Origin: Gracilimonas sp965227785
Lineage (GTDB): Bacteria > Bacteroidota > Rhodothermia > Balneolales > Balneolaceae
Direction of reading: 5' to 3'
Assembly: GCF_965227785.1 (NCBI RefSeq)
Contig: NZ_OZ245785.1
Span: 1,240,001-1,304,000, forward strand
DNA: 64,000 bases
Shown here in pieces: positions 43,615-52,683 of this stretch; within the stretch, counting starts at the first letter, position 1; the number at the start of each line of letters is the position of its first letter. The notes below the pieces were generated by a model. It had not been told where the DNA came from. It saw only the letters and a list, made by a program, of their open reading frames with translations, and did not search any database. Both the position numbers and the translations under genes were made by a program.

Positions 43615-43630
43615 CCTAATGACTGTATTT

Positions 43631-45079
43631 TCAGTCGTCTAATTTTTTTGAAATTAAATCTTTAACCAACTTAGGATTAGCTTTTCCCCGGGACGCTTTC
43701 ATTGCCTGTCCTACAAAGAAACCAATCAACTGTTTTTTACCATCCTTATAACGTGCTACCTCATCGGGATTGTTGTCTATTATTTCATCCACGATAGGTT
43801 CGAGGAAACCGGAATCGGAAACCTGTATCAGGTTCATCTCTTTAGCCAACGCTTCCGGCTCTTTGTCTTCATCCAGCATCGCATTAAAAATCTGCTGCAT
43901 GGCTGAAGAGTTAATTTTGTCTTCTTCTTTCAGCTTAACCAAATCTGAAACGCGTTTTGCGGAAATGGAAAATTCGCGAATGTCAATACTTTGCTCATTC
44001 AGTACCCGAAGCACTTCACTCAATACAATATTGGAAGCAGCCTTGGGATTTCCGAGATGTTCCACTACTTCTTCGTAATAATCGGCCAGGTACCGGCTGT
44101 CGGTGATAGTAACCGCATCGTCTTCACTCATATCGAAATCATCCATAAACCGCTTGCGGCGGACATCGGCCAGCTCGGGCAGTTCTTCGCGGATTTCATC
44201 CAGCATCTCGTCCGTAACGATAATCGGAGGAAGATCAGGCTCCGGGAAATAGCGATAGTCATGTGCTTCTTCCTTGGAACGCATCGGGCGGGTTTGCATT
44301 TTGGAAGTATCCCACAAGCGGGTTTGTTGTACCACTTCCCCGCCTTCTTCAATCAGTTCAATCTGACGATAAATCTCATACTCAATGGCCTTTTCAACAT
44401 TCCGGAATGAGTTCATATTCTTGAGCTCCGTTCGGGTTCCGAATTTCTCTCTACCACGTGGGCGAACCGATACGTTTGCATCACAACGCAAACTTCCCTC
44501 TTCCATATTACCGTCACAGATTTCCAGGTACTGAACAATCTGCTTGATCTTGGAAAGGTATGCGTAGGCTTCCTGCGGAGTTCTTAAATCCGGTTCGGAT
44601 ACAATTTCAATAAGTGGAGTTCCGGCCCGGTTTAAATCCACTAATGTATTGTAAGGATCCTGATCGTGAATACTCTTACCGGCATCCTCTTCCATATGAA
44701 TTCGGGTAAGCCCGATGCGCTTGTCGTATTCTTCCAGGCTAATGTCCACAAAGCCATCAAAGCAAATGGGCGTATCGTACTGGGAAATCTGGTAGCCTTT
44801 GGGCAAATCCGGATAAAAGTAATTCTTTCGGGCAAAAATAGACTTTTCGGCTACATCGCAGTTGGTTGCCAATCCCATTTTGATGATATAGCGAACCAGG
44901 TTTTCGTTTACCACCGGCAACGTTCCCGGGTGACCTAAACAAAGCGGGGTAACCTGAGTGTTCGGTGCTCCGCCATATTCAGTGGTAACCGGGGCAAAAG
45001 CCTTACTTTGCGTTAACAATTGGGCGTGAACTTCGAGGCCGATCACCGCCTCGTACTTCTCGTGGGCAATAGTGCTCAT
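43631..45079 (-). CDS. gatB: Asp-tRNA(Asn)/Glu-tRNA(Gln) amidotransferase subunit B
   Basis: The kinase/tRNA-binding subunit of GatCAB, which converts mischarged Glu-tRNA(Gln) or Asp-tRNA(Asn) using glutamine. It has 482 residues. It begins YEAVIGLEVHAQLLTQSKAF, then shows the nucleotide region YFYPDLPKGYQISQYDTPI, the DLNRAGTPLIEIVSEPDLR signature, SLRCDANVSVRPRG, and the C-terminal YqeY-like domain ending KANPKLVKDLISKKLDD. It is first in the minus-strand run, divergent from the T9SS gene at 45243; gatA and gatC are not in the window. Confidence 0.95.
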   Translation of the reverse strand: MSTIAHEKYEAVIGLEVHAQLLTQSKAFAPVTTEYGGAPNTQVTPLCLGHPGTLPVVNENLVRYIIKMGLATNCDVAEKSIFARKNYFYPDLPKGYQISQYDTPICFDGFVDISLEEYDKRIGLTRIHMEEDAGKSIHDQDPYNTLVDLNRAGTPLIEIVSEPDLRTPQEAYAYLSKIKQIVQYLEICDGNMEEGSLRCDANVSVRPRGREKFGTRTELKNMNSFRNVEKAIEYEIYRQIELIEEGGEVVQQTRLWDTSKMQTRPMRSKEEAHDYRYFPEPDLPPIIVTDEMLDEIREELPELADVRRKRFMDDFDMSEDDAVTITDSRYLADYYEEVVEHLGNPKAASNIVLSEVLRVLNEQSIDIREFSISAKRVSDLVKLKEEDKINSSAMQQIFNAMLDEDKEPEALAKEMNLIQVSDSGFLEPIVDEIIDNNPDEVARYKDGKKQLIGFFVGQAMKASRGKANPKLVKDLISKKLDD

Positions 45080-45242
45080 TAAAAATTTTGTCTATCAGGA
45101 TTTTTCAGAGCCTGAAAGATATTAAAGTTGAGGGTTAGTTTTGAATGTTTCTTACAGAAAAGAGGCAAGCTTGTAGCTTGTGCTTTGCAGGTGAATAATT
45201 GCTTCCTATCTGTTACATTAAACAAAGACAAACCTATCACTT

Positions 45243-46649
45243 ATGAAGAAGTACCTACTCATACTTTCTTTGTCGTTATTTGGAAGCTCGCTCTCCTTTG
45301 GGCAGACCACCATTCAGGAGCAGTATTTCCATGAGCTCAAGGGAATGGAAGATTCGAGTGGAACCACGCATTTGTTTTATAGATTAAGAGTCAATAAAGT
45401 GAATAGATATGAGTGTAATGACAAAGTTGAAACCTACTATGTGAAAACTAATAATGTTTATCACTATTCTTCCAATTTTATTGACACTACCAGATTTTTA
45501 AGTTACATGGGTGATTCTTGTACGGGCAACGACACACGATCTATTATAAATTACCAGTTTTACGACAACAACCCTGACAAATGGATTACCAGCGTTACTT
45601 ATGGATATGTAATTGGGATAAATGACCACATAGGTAATGTCTTCGATTTCAATTATCCTATTGCAGTCAAAGGAATTGGAGAATCCAAAGTTGGTCAACT
45701 TATACCTGACGAGTTTCTACTTTCACCAAATGGTGATTCTCTTTATGTCAAAATCGGTTCTCACTCAAATATTCCATTATCTGGGAATGGTGAAGAGTGG
45801 CCAGTTTTTGAAAATTATGATGAAGCACTTGAATTTACTGACTCATTAGAAATCAAATGGGATATCCTAGAAATTCACCCAAAGATTGATTCTCTATATT
45901 TCGCAAAAAACTCAGGTGGTGATTTGTTCAGAAGCGAGCACTATTCGTCAGCTTTTACTCTTTCTGATTCCAATTATTATTTCGGGAATATCTACTTTGA
46001 TGCTGATACTAGCCATATTTATTCACTGACTTTAAAGGGACTTCTCCGTTCTGATGATCTTGGTAAGGAAAACACCTGGACACTCACAGAGATTGATTTT
46101 AACACTGGTTCTACAAAATTCCTCACTGTTGATGAATCTGTCTCTGGGAATCTGTTTATATCAGACTCTACTGATATTCTGATCTCCAATAATTATGGAG
46201 ACACCTTTACTAGCCTTACCTCAGTTGATAGTGAAATAACCGGCCTATACAAAAAGCCAAATTCCAATCTGCTTTATGTGTTAACTAGAAAAGAGCTTTT
46301 GGAAATCAACACCGAAACCAAGTCAGTTACTTCCTTGAAACAAATTCCCGTTAGTAATGAGGTCAGTCAAAATAAAATCCCAAAGCACGTCTCCCTCAAC
46401 CAAAACTACCCCAACCCCTTCAACCCTTCTACAATGATAAGGTATCAACTGGCGGAGAACAGTTTGGTTCGTTTGGAGGTGTTTGATGTGACCGGTCGAA
46501 AAGTAGCGGTTTTGGTAAATGGAGAACGGAAAGCAGCAGGAACCCATCAGGTTACTTTTGATGCTGGGAATCTGGCTTCCGGTATTTACTTCTATCGTCT
46601 GGAGACAGCCGGACAAACCCTCACCCAAAAGATGCTGCTGGTGAAATGA
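45243..46649 (+). CDS. Secreted T9SS-sorted protein with an AT-rich, propeller-like body
   Basis: A 468-residue exported protein (signal peptide to about residue 20, SSLSFGQ). The body is beta-rich with repeat-like segments around 200-370 (SNYYFGNIYFDADTSHIYSLT, ISDSTDILISNNYGDTFTS), reminiscent of sialidase/BNR-type propellers (SxDxGxTF-like NNYGDTF). The last 80 residues are a type A T9SS sorting domain (HVSLNQNYPNPFNPSTMIRY, ending QKMLLVK). The body looks more AT-rich than the sorting domain. No enzyme motif is seen. It is divergent from gatB. Confidence 0.75.
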   Translation: MKKYLLILSLSLFGSSLSFGQTTIQEQYFHELKGMEDSSGTTHLFYRLRVNKVNRYECNDKVETYYVKTNNVYHYSSNFIDTTRFLSYMGDSCTGNDTRSIINYQFYDNNPDKWITSVTYGYVIGINDHIGNVFDFNYPIAVKGIGESKVGQLIPDEFLLSPNGDSLYVKIGSHSNIPLSGNGEEWPVFENYDEALEFTDSLEIKWDILEIHPKIDSLYFAKNSGGDLFRSEHYSSAFTLSDSNYYFGNIYFDADTSHIYSLTLKGLLRSDDLGKENTWTLTEIDFNTGSTKFLTVDESVSGNLFISDSTDILISNNYGDTFTSLTSVDSEITGLYKKPNSNLLYVLTRKELLEINTETKSVTSLKQIPVSNEVSQNKIPKHVSLNQNYPNPFNPSTMIRYQLAENSLVRLEVFDVTGRKVAVLVNGERKAAGTHQVTFDAGNLASGIYFYRLETAGQTLTQKMLLVK

Positions 46650-46700
46650 TTTTTTGATTTCAAAGGTTTTTCCAATACCTATTAATTAATCTGTTTCCTT

Positions 46701-47507
46701 ATGAAATCTGCCCTTCTATCTTTTTTTGCTCTTATGTTATCGGTTTCTGTGTTTGCTCAGGATTATGCCATTCAGCAACTGGAAAATTCCCCTCGCCATC
46801 ACGAATGGGTGACCATTGAATCCAACAACCGGACACTGCATAATTTTGTGGTTTACCCAGAGACATCAGAGCCTGCTCCTGTGGTAATCGTCATCCACGA
46901 AAACCGCGGACTGAATGACTGGGCCCGGAGTTTTGCCGATCAACTGGCCGGTGAAGGTTTTATAGCCCTTGCGCCTGATTTAATTTCAAATACGGTGGAA
47001 GGCATCGAGAAAACCGGCGACTTTGAGACTTCCGACGCGGCCCGTCAGGCTATCTACAATCTCGAACCTGATTTTGTAACTGCTGACCTGATGAACGTAC
47101 TTGAATATGCCAAAACCATCGAGGCCGGAAATGGGTCATTTGCCGTAGCTGGTTTTTGCTGGGGAGGTTCACAATCCTTTCGATTTGCCTCCAACGCCGG
47201 TGATGCCATTGATGCTGCTTTGGTATTTTATGGAACCGGTCCTGATGAAGAGGAAGCCTACCGTACTATTGAAGCGCCTGTTTACGGATTCTACGGTGGT
47301 GATGACCAGCGGGTGAATTCTACCATTGAACGGTCAGAATCAGCCATGAAAAAATTTGGGAAAAAGTACGAATATGAAATTTACGAGGGAGCCGGACATG
47401 CCTACATGCGTCGAGGCGACAACCCTGATGCTGATACTGACGATCCGAATGTAATAGCACGAAATAAATCTTGGGATCGGTTAGTTACTCTGCTGAATGA
47501 TCTTTAA
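46701..47507 (+). CDS. Secreted dienelactone hydrolase family protein
   Basis: An alpha/beta-hydrolase of the DLH type, 268 residues, with an N-terminal signal peptide (LMLSVSVFAQ). The catalytic triad is visible: Cys153 in AVAGFCWGGSQSF, Asp201/202 in YGFYGGDDQRVN and His233 in YEGAGHAYMRRG, plus the E67 region VIHENRGLNDWARSFAD typical of the family. Export is unusual for classical chlorocatechol DLHs, so the substrate is probably another ester or lactone, unknown here. It is 51 bp downstream of the T9SS gene and may be co-transcribed with it. Confidence 0.88.
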   Translation: MKSALLSFFALMLSVSVFAQDYAIQQLENSPRHHEWVTIESNNRTLHNFVVYPETSEPAPVVIVIHENRGLNDWARSFADQLAGEGFIALAPDLISNTVEGIEKTGDFETSDAARQAIYNLEPDFVTADLMNVLEYAKTIEAGNGSFAVAGFCWGGSQSFRFASNAGDAIDAALVFYGTGPDEEEAYRTIEAPVYGFYGGDDQRVNSTIERSESAMKKFGKKYEYEIYEGAGHAYMRRGDNPDADTDDPNVIARNKSWDRLVTLLNDL

Positions 47508-47612
47508 AAGATTAAAAAACCGGCAATACAACGCTTCGATATTTACGTAGTCATTAATGATGAAAAGATTGTACTTTTTTGAAAAGTTAAGTTCAATAAA
47601 TCATTATCCGTT

Positions 47613-48011
47613 TTGAAAATTCTTGCATATATCGTTTTGGCTGGCCTGTTAACAGCAAGCTGTGCTTCTTCAGACAAGAAAAGCACACCAAATAACCAGG
47701 CAACACCTGACACTCAACCTGCAGTTACCCAGCAGGATTCATTGATCACCCGGCCTTTCAGCGCTGAAGCTGATACAAGCGACTTGACCAAGGTTACCGG
47801 TCAGTTGAACTACACCGGCAACGAGCCTTTTACCCGTCCGGCTATATTTGCTTCCGGTTCTGAAGCTTATATACTTATCGGCGATGACACCTTCATTTCC
47901 GAAACTTTCAACAAACTGAATGGAAGGCAGGCTACTATTTACGGTAAAGTGAAAAAATCGCAAAACACCGCTGAACTGGAAGTGCATTATTACAAATTGA
48001 TCGAACAATAA
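47613..48011 (+). CDS. Small lipoprotein, unknown function
   Basis: A 132-residue predicted lipoprotein starting at a TTG (47613); no in-frame ATG or GTG gives a signal peptide. The signal ends LTASC (Cys17), followed by a low-complexity linker rich in T, Q, P and S (residues 20-55). The C-terminal region (about 58-132, VTGQLNYTGNEPFTRPAIFA, TIYGKVKKSQNTAELEVHYY) looks like a small beta domain, possibly OB-like, that could bind a ligand. It starts 12 bp before the following metalloprotease gene, so the two are probably co-transcribed. Confidence 0.68.
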   Translation: MKILAYIVLAGLLTASCASSDKKSTPNNQATPDTQPAVTQQDSLITRPFSAEADTSDLTKVTGQLNYTGNEPFTRPAIFASGSEAYILIGDDTFISETFNKLNGRQATIYGKVKKSQNTAELEVHYYKLIEQ

Positions 48012-48022
48012 GTTTTAAGACT

Positions 48023-50350
48023 ATGAAGAAATTTTTACTTCTCACGACCACATTTCTGTTATTTACCTCAATGACTTTCGGACAAGAAAAACGTGTTCCG
48101 GAAGTACCTGCGGTTTCTCAGCAACAACAAAAAAACTTCCCGATTCATGTCAGTGACAAACTGAATAATAGTGAGCTTATCCAGCGTTTACGGGCAGAAT
48201 CCTCAACCCGGCCGAACCGCAACAAATCCATGCTTGTGGTTGATGAAGAGGGAGATGAACGAACGTTTTACGTCTATAACTTTCAGGCAAGTTCATCTAA
48301 TAATTTAGTATTTGATACGAAGACCTTTCGACTGATTCGAAAAGGCAGCCTTACCCAGATTTGGTTTGAAGTGGCCGAAATTGATAACGGTCATTTAAAC
48401 ACGGCCGTGGCTGATACGATGTTCAAATATTTGGAGGAGCAGTCCAACCCAAGCTCATTCAACCCCAATAAAGGCATTATAGAACTCAGTAACGAATATC
48501 TGGGCAATCCTCCTAATTATGATGGAGATAACGTGGTAGATTTCCTCATCACGGATATACAGGATGGCTGGAGTCCATCCGAAGGTGGAGGGTTTACAGC
48601 CGGCTTCTTTTATGGTGTTGATCAAAATCCGGATCCTGGTCCGGGTGGAAGCTATCGCTCCAACGAACGGGATGTTTTGTACATAGATTCTTATCCCGGC
48701 ATCTATAACAACGGCGAAGCCAATGCTACCAAACCTTTGGGGACTCTATCCCATGAGTACCAGCATCTCATTCATTATAACTACAACAGTGGTGTACAAA
48801 GTGAGCTTACTTTTATAAACGAAGCTCAGTCAAATTTTGCCTCTTTACTCAGCGGATACTTCCCCCACTCCAGCTATGGCAGCTACCTGGCTGATACCAA
48901 CGTCCCCCTTTTTCAATGGAATTCAGGTGGCAACACTCTTCCCGATTATGGCCGTGCTGCTTCTTTTGCCAGCTACATGTGGGACCAGCTTGGATTTGAG
49001 AACTCCGGGGCTTTAACTCAAAACCCGCTGTCCGGCAGAACAGGGATTGAAGACACCTTTTCTGACCTGCAGGCTCCCTTTAGCTTTGAAGAGTTTTTGG
49101 TGAACTGGGGAATTGCCAACCTCATTAATGCAAAGCAGGTCAATGATTTTTACGGATACCAGCACCCCTTCCTCTCCAGTTTGAGGGCCGGCATCGATTT
49201 TGAAGATCCTGATATTTCATCTGAAGAAATACCGGTTGAAAGCGGAGCTATAGAATACATTGGATTTCAGCAAAGCAAGAACCTGGAAATAACCGTCACT
49301 TCAGCCAACAGCCAGACCACTGAAATTCGAATTATAACTGAATCAAATAACACTGTCGACGTTACTTCCCTCAATAGCGGGGAAACATTTTCGACTCCAA
49401 ACGATGAAGTGATAGATAAGGCATATATCATGTTGGTTAACACCAATACAGGAAACAGTGAACCGGCAACTTTCACCGTCTCTTCTTCCGGAGAACTCGC
49501 TTATGACTTAACTACGGTAAATACCTACTCAGATACTCCCAAATTCTACTGGCCTATTCCTTACAAAAACAGTTCCAATGTGGGGCGATTCGGATTCAGT
49601 AATAAATACACCATTGGTTTTGACGCCTTGGTTCATTCTCTTGAACTCTATGTTGTTGGCGGACAAGGTTCGGAAGGAGAGCAAATCGGTGTGAAAGGAG
49701 AAGGAACCCTTCGGTTAGCCGTCTATTCCGATAATAATGGTGCTCCCGGTGAGGTGTTAGCTTCCGATTCATTAGACTTTTCTGAAATCGGAACCGGCTG
49801 GCAAACCTTTAATGTAACTGATTGGGACCTCAATGTGGAGCAAGGCCAAATCGTGCATGTAGCTTATGAAGTGATAGTGCCTGTCATTGACCGTGATAGT
49901 AATTCTATTCCCCTTCGGCTTGATGATGGTAACGGAACCCAGGACGTTACTCATGTTATTACAGACCCCGGCGAATTCGAAGATATGTTCACGGATGATG
50001 ATACTAATGGCCAACACGGAGTCTGGAATAATTTAGTACTGGCTGAAGCCATTATCACAGATACCGAAACGGAAGATGGGCAGCCCGATAAATTTGTTTT
50101 GAGTCAAAATTACCCAAATCCGTTTAACCCAACCACTAACATCAATTTCAGCCTGCCTCAAACAAGTGATGTACAACTAACCGTGTATAGTATGCTGGGA
50201 CAGAAAGTGGCAACACTGGTTAATTCAACAATGACGGCCGGTGAACATTCAGTCAGCTGGGATGCTCAGGGCTTGGCTTCCGGATTATATATTTACAGAA
50301 TTGAAGCCGGAGACTTTTCCCAAACCAAGAAAATGATACTGATGAAATAA
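48023..50350 (+). CDS. Secreted metalloprotease-like protein with T9SS sorting domain
   Basis: A 775-residue exported protein (signal peptide to about residue 21, MTFGQ). It carries a zinc-protease motif: H244 and H248 in LGTLSHEYQHLIHYN (HExxH), with E267 19 residues after H248 in FINEAQSNFASLL, giving a gluzincin-like HExxH...E arrangement as in M30-type or immune-inhibitor-A-like proteases. The middle (about 400-690) is beta-rich. The last 80 residues are a type A T9SS sorting domain (LSQNYPNPFNPTTNINFSLP, ending TKKMILMK). It follows the small lipoprotein by 12 bp and is closed by a strong terminator. The peptidase class is called from motif spacing only. Confidence 0.82.
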   Translation: MKKFLLLTTTFLLFTSMTFGQEKRVPEVPAVSQQQQKNFPIHVSDKLNNSELIQRLRAESSTRPNRNKSMLVVDEEGDERTFYVYNFQASSSNNLVFDTKTFRLIRKGSLTQIWFEVAEIDNGHLNTAVADTMFKYLEEQSNPSSFNPNKGIIELSNEYLGNPPNYDGDNVVDFLITDIQDGWSPSEGGGFTAGFFYGVDQNPDPGPGGSYRSNERDVLYIDSYPGIYNNGEANATKPLGTLSHEYQHLIHYNYNSGVQSELTFINEAQSNFASLLSGYFPHSSYGSYLADTNVPLFQWNSGGNTLPDYGRAASFASYMWDQLGFENSGALTQNPLSGRTGIEDTFSDLQAPFSFEEFLVNWGIANLINAKQVNDFYGYQHPFLSSLRAGIDFEDPDISSEEIPVESGAIEYIGFQQSKNLEITVTSANSQTTEIRIITESNNTVDVTSLNSGETFSTPNDEVIDKAYIMLVNTNTGNSEPATFTVSSSGELAYDLTTVNTYSDTPKFYWPIPYKNSSNVGRFGFSNKYTIGFDALVHSLELYVVGGQGSEGEQIGVKGEGTLRLAVYSDNNGAPGEVLASDSLDFSEIGTGWQTFNVTDWDLNVEQGQIVHVAYEVIVPVIDRDSNSIPLRLDDGNGTQDVTHVITDPGEFEDMFTDDDTNGQHGVWNNLVLAEAIITDTETEDGQPDKFVLSQNYPNPFNPTTNINFSLPQTSDVQLTVYSMLGQKVATLVNSTMTAGEHSVSWDAQGLASGLYIYRIEAGDFSQTKKMILMK

Positions 50351-50375
50351 TTGGACTCCTGATTACAGATATAAC

Positions 50376-50408
50376 AAAGCCCCGACACAAATGTCGGGGC
50401 TTTTTTTA
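50376..50408 (+). terminator. Rho-independent terminator
   Basis: AAAGCCCCGACA and TGTCGGGGCTTT form a perfect 12-bp stem around CAAA, followed by a T-run, 25 bp after the metalloprotease stop. Confidence 0.9.
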
Positions 50409-50472
50409 TTGAATTTCTGTTATGAATTGAATTCGAATTCTATTTATCTTTGAAATCTGTCATTCAAAACAA

Positions 50473-50556
50473 GCCCGAGTGGCGGAATTGGTAGACGCGT
50501 GCGCTTCAGGTGCGTATGCCCTTACGGGCGTGGAGGTTCAAGTCCTCTCTCGGGTA
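50473..50556 (+). tRNA. tRNA-Leu (anticodon CAG)
   Basis: Folds into a class II tRNA: acceptor GCCCGAG / CTCGGGT (one G-U), D-arm with AATTGGTAGACGC, anticodon stem UGCGC-UUCAGGU-GCGUA giving anticodon CAG, a long variable arm (GCCC TTAC GGGC) and T-arm GGAGGTTCAAGTCCTCT. The discriminator is A at 50556, and no CCA is encoded. It decodes CUG. Its 3' half is duplicated downstream. Confidence 0.95.
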
Positions 50557-50558
50557 CT

Positions 50559-50594
50559 AAGCCCCGCAAGACATTGTTCTTGTGGGGCTTTTTT
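50559..50594 (+). terminator. Terminator of the tRNA-Leu gene
   Basis: AAGCCCCGCAAGA and TCTTGTGGGGCTT pair with a single G-U around CATTGT, followed by a T-run, immediately after the tRNA. Confidence 0.88.
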
Positions 50595-50649
50595 ATGCTT
50601 TTCATTTAGAAAGTTTTCCCAAAAGCTCAATATCCCAATCGTTGTCATT

Positions 50650-50666
50650 GCGAAGCAATGCTTCGC
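50650..50666. repeat. Hairpin GCGAAGCA-A-TGCTTCGC
   Basis: An 8-bp inverted repeat around one base, directly next to the second copy of the tRNA 3' end and preceded by GTTGTCATT. The GTCATTGCGAAGCAATGC form resembles small palindromic elements I recall as common between genes in many bacteria. Confidence 0.6.
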
Positions 50667-50726
50667 GGTTCAAGTCCTCTCTCGGGTACTAAGCCCCGCA
50701 AGACATTGTTCTTGTGGGGCTTTTTT
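50667..50726 (+). repeat. Exact 60-bp duplicate of tRNA-Leu 3' end plus terminator
   Basis: Identical to 50535-50594: GGTTCAAGTCCTCTCTCGGG, the discriminator region and the whole terminator stem with its T-run. The two copies are 132 bp apart as direct repeats. The second copy keeps a working-looking terminator but no tRNA 5' half. Confidence 0.95.
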
Positions 50727-50727
50727 T

Positions 50728-51031
50728 GTTTTGGTAAAACATAGACAAAACATGTCTTCACCTATTCTTCTTTTTGCAGATTAATTCTTGAGCGAAAGAC
50801 TCTACAAATTTCATACAATCTATTTAATCGTCTAACTTATTTAGATTTCGCTATTCTGCTATACCCTAAATTATCTTTATAGCTATTTGCTTAGCTGTCT
50901 TGTATCAGTAATTGTTGACTTCTCTATAAACTAATGACAAGTGGTCTATTGCCCGGAAGCTCTGTGTAAGCCGAGATTGGGTTACAAAAGTACTTTCTCA
51001 ATCTTGAACTATTTATTTATTTATTTAAGAA
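50728..51031. other. Empty intergenic region
   Basis: About 300 bp of AT-rich sequence between the duplicated tRNA fragment and the 3' end of uxaA. I see no coding frame with support, no hairpin with a U-tract and no recognisable RNA. Confidence 0.6.
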
Positions 51032-52681
51032 TTAGAGCGATATACCCCGCTTCCAGGGTATGAAATCATACTGCTCCAGCTCCATGGATTTAGCCGGCTT
51101 GCGTCCACTTGCCGTTTCAATAATATGATCCAGTATTTGTTCTCCCATTTCCTCAATAGTCTTGTCACCAGTGATCACCTGACCGGTATCTATATCGATG
51201 ATATCCGGCATTTTCTCAGCCAAATGTGAGTTGGAGGATAGTTTTAGAACAGGAGCTACAGGATTACCGGTTGGGGTACCGAGGCCGGTTGTAAATAATA
51301 TAATATTGGCTCCTGAACCAGCCAGACCAGTAGTGGATTCAACATCATTACCCGGGGTACACAGTAAATTCAAACCGGGCTGGGTAGCATACTCGGTATA
51401 ATCGAGTACATCCATAACGGGAGAAGTTCCGCCCTTTTTAGCCGCCCCGGCCGACTTCATGGCATCGGTAATCAGACCATCCTTGATATTTCCCGGTGAG
51501 GGATTCATGTCAAAGCCCGAACCTGAATCAATAGCTGACTGTTCGTAGTTGCGCATGATTTCAATGAATTTTTCGGCATGCTCGTCTTTATCCATTCGGT
51601 TTATCAATTCCTGTTCTACCCCACACAATTCAGGAAACTCGCTCAGGATGGCTTTACCTCCCAAGGCTACCAACAAATCGCTGGTATACCCTATCGCCGG
51701 GTTCGCCGAAATACCGGAAAAACCGTCAGAGCCTCCACACTCCAGTCCAATGGTTAGCTTACTTAGGGGAGCCGGTTTCCGGCCAAGCTCGTTGACCTTC
51801 ACCAGTTCCATGAAGGTTTTGGAAATAGCATTCTCTATCAGGTCTTTTTCGGTTCCTGTTGCCTGTTGATCGAGTATAATCACGGGCTTCTTGAGATCCG
51901 GGTTTACGGCATTCAAAGCATCCCTGAACATATTAATCTGTGCATTCTGACACCCCAGACTGAGTACGGTAGCCCCGGCTACATTGGGGTTATTGATATA
52001 TCCCGACAGCAGGCGACACAAGGTTTCTGAATCCTGCCGGATGCCTCCACAACCTCCCTGGTGCGTCAAAAAGCGTATACCATCTATGTTTTTAAAAACC
52101 CGTTTCTTAGTGGGCTGTGGCTTTTCGGCGACTTCCACTTGTGGCACCCCTCCGTTGAGTTTATCATTCTCGTATTGGTTTACCAGGGAGTTGACCATCC
52201 CTACATAGGGATCCTCTTTTTCGAAACCAAGGGCTTTGTTAAAGGCTTTTTTTAGTACTTCAATATTTCGGTTTTCGCAAAACACCAGTGGAAAAACAAG
52301 CCAGTAGTTAGCCGTACCCACCTGCCCATCTTCCCGGTGGTATCCATCAAAAGTAACGCCTTCCCACCTGGATACATCCGGTTCAGTCCAGCTCATCTTT
52401 TGCCGGTTTTCAATGCTAAAAGTGTCCGACTTATGGGTCAGGTTATCCGTGGTAATGGCTTCGCCAACTTTAATGGGCTCCTGAGCCACTCCTACTGTTA
52501 CGTTGTACATGTGAATTTCATCACCCTTGTCAAAATCTTTTAAAGCAAACTTATGCTTCGACTGAATGTACTCCTTCACCGTAACTTTCTGATCACCCAC
52601 CCTTACCGTTGTTCCACCGGGTATTTCCGTCAGCGCAACGGCTACATCATCGTTACTGTGAATTGTTATTGCTTCCGTCAT
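51032..52681 (-). CDS. uxaA: Altronate dehydratase
   Basis: Dehydrates D-altronate to 2-keto-3-deoxygluconate, the last uronate-specific step of galacturonate breakdown. The 549 residues show an N-terminal SAF-like domain (about 1-95), then the dehydratase with cysteine motifs that likely hold iron: HQGGCGGIRQDSETL, VLSLGCQNAQINMF and GLECGGSDGFSGISANPA, ending IPWKRGISL. Length is slightly longer than E. coli UxaA (about 495). It is 2 bp downstream of uxaB, so both are one transcript under the operator at 54124. Confidence 0.93.
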   Translation of the reverse strand: MTEAITIHSNDDVAVALTEIPGGTTVRVGDQKVTVKEYIQSKHKFALKDFDKGDEIHMYNVTVGVAQEPIKVGEAITTDNLTHKSDTFSIENRQKMSWTEPDVSRWEGVTFDGYHREDGQVGTANYWLVFPLVFCENRNIEVLKKAFNKALGFEKEDPYVGMVNSLVNQYENDKLNGGVPQVEVAEKPQPTKKRVFKNIDGIRFLTHQGGCGGIRQDSETLCRLLSGYINNPNVAGATVLSLGCQNAQINMFRDALNAVNPDLKKPVIILDQQATGTEKDLIENAISKTFMELVKVNELGRKPAPLSKLTIGLECGGSDGFSGISANPAIGYTSDLLVALGGKAILSEFPELCGVEQELINRMDKDEHAEKFIEIMRNYEQSAIDSGSGFDMNPSPGNIKDGLITDAMKSAGAAKKGGTSPVMDVLDYTEYATQPGLNLLCTPGNDVESTTGLAGSGANIILFTTGLGTPTGNPVAPVLKLSSNSHLAEKMPDIIDIDTGQVITGDKTIEEMGEQILDHIIETASGRKPAKSMELEQYDFIPWKRGISL

Positions 52682-52683
52682 TA

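Noticed and set aside
50479..50784. A 101-codon reading frame overlapping the tRNA-Leu and its duplicate
   Set aside because: It translates the tRNA and both terminator copies, giving repeated residues; there is no codon-level support.
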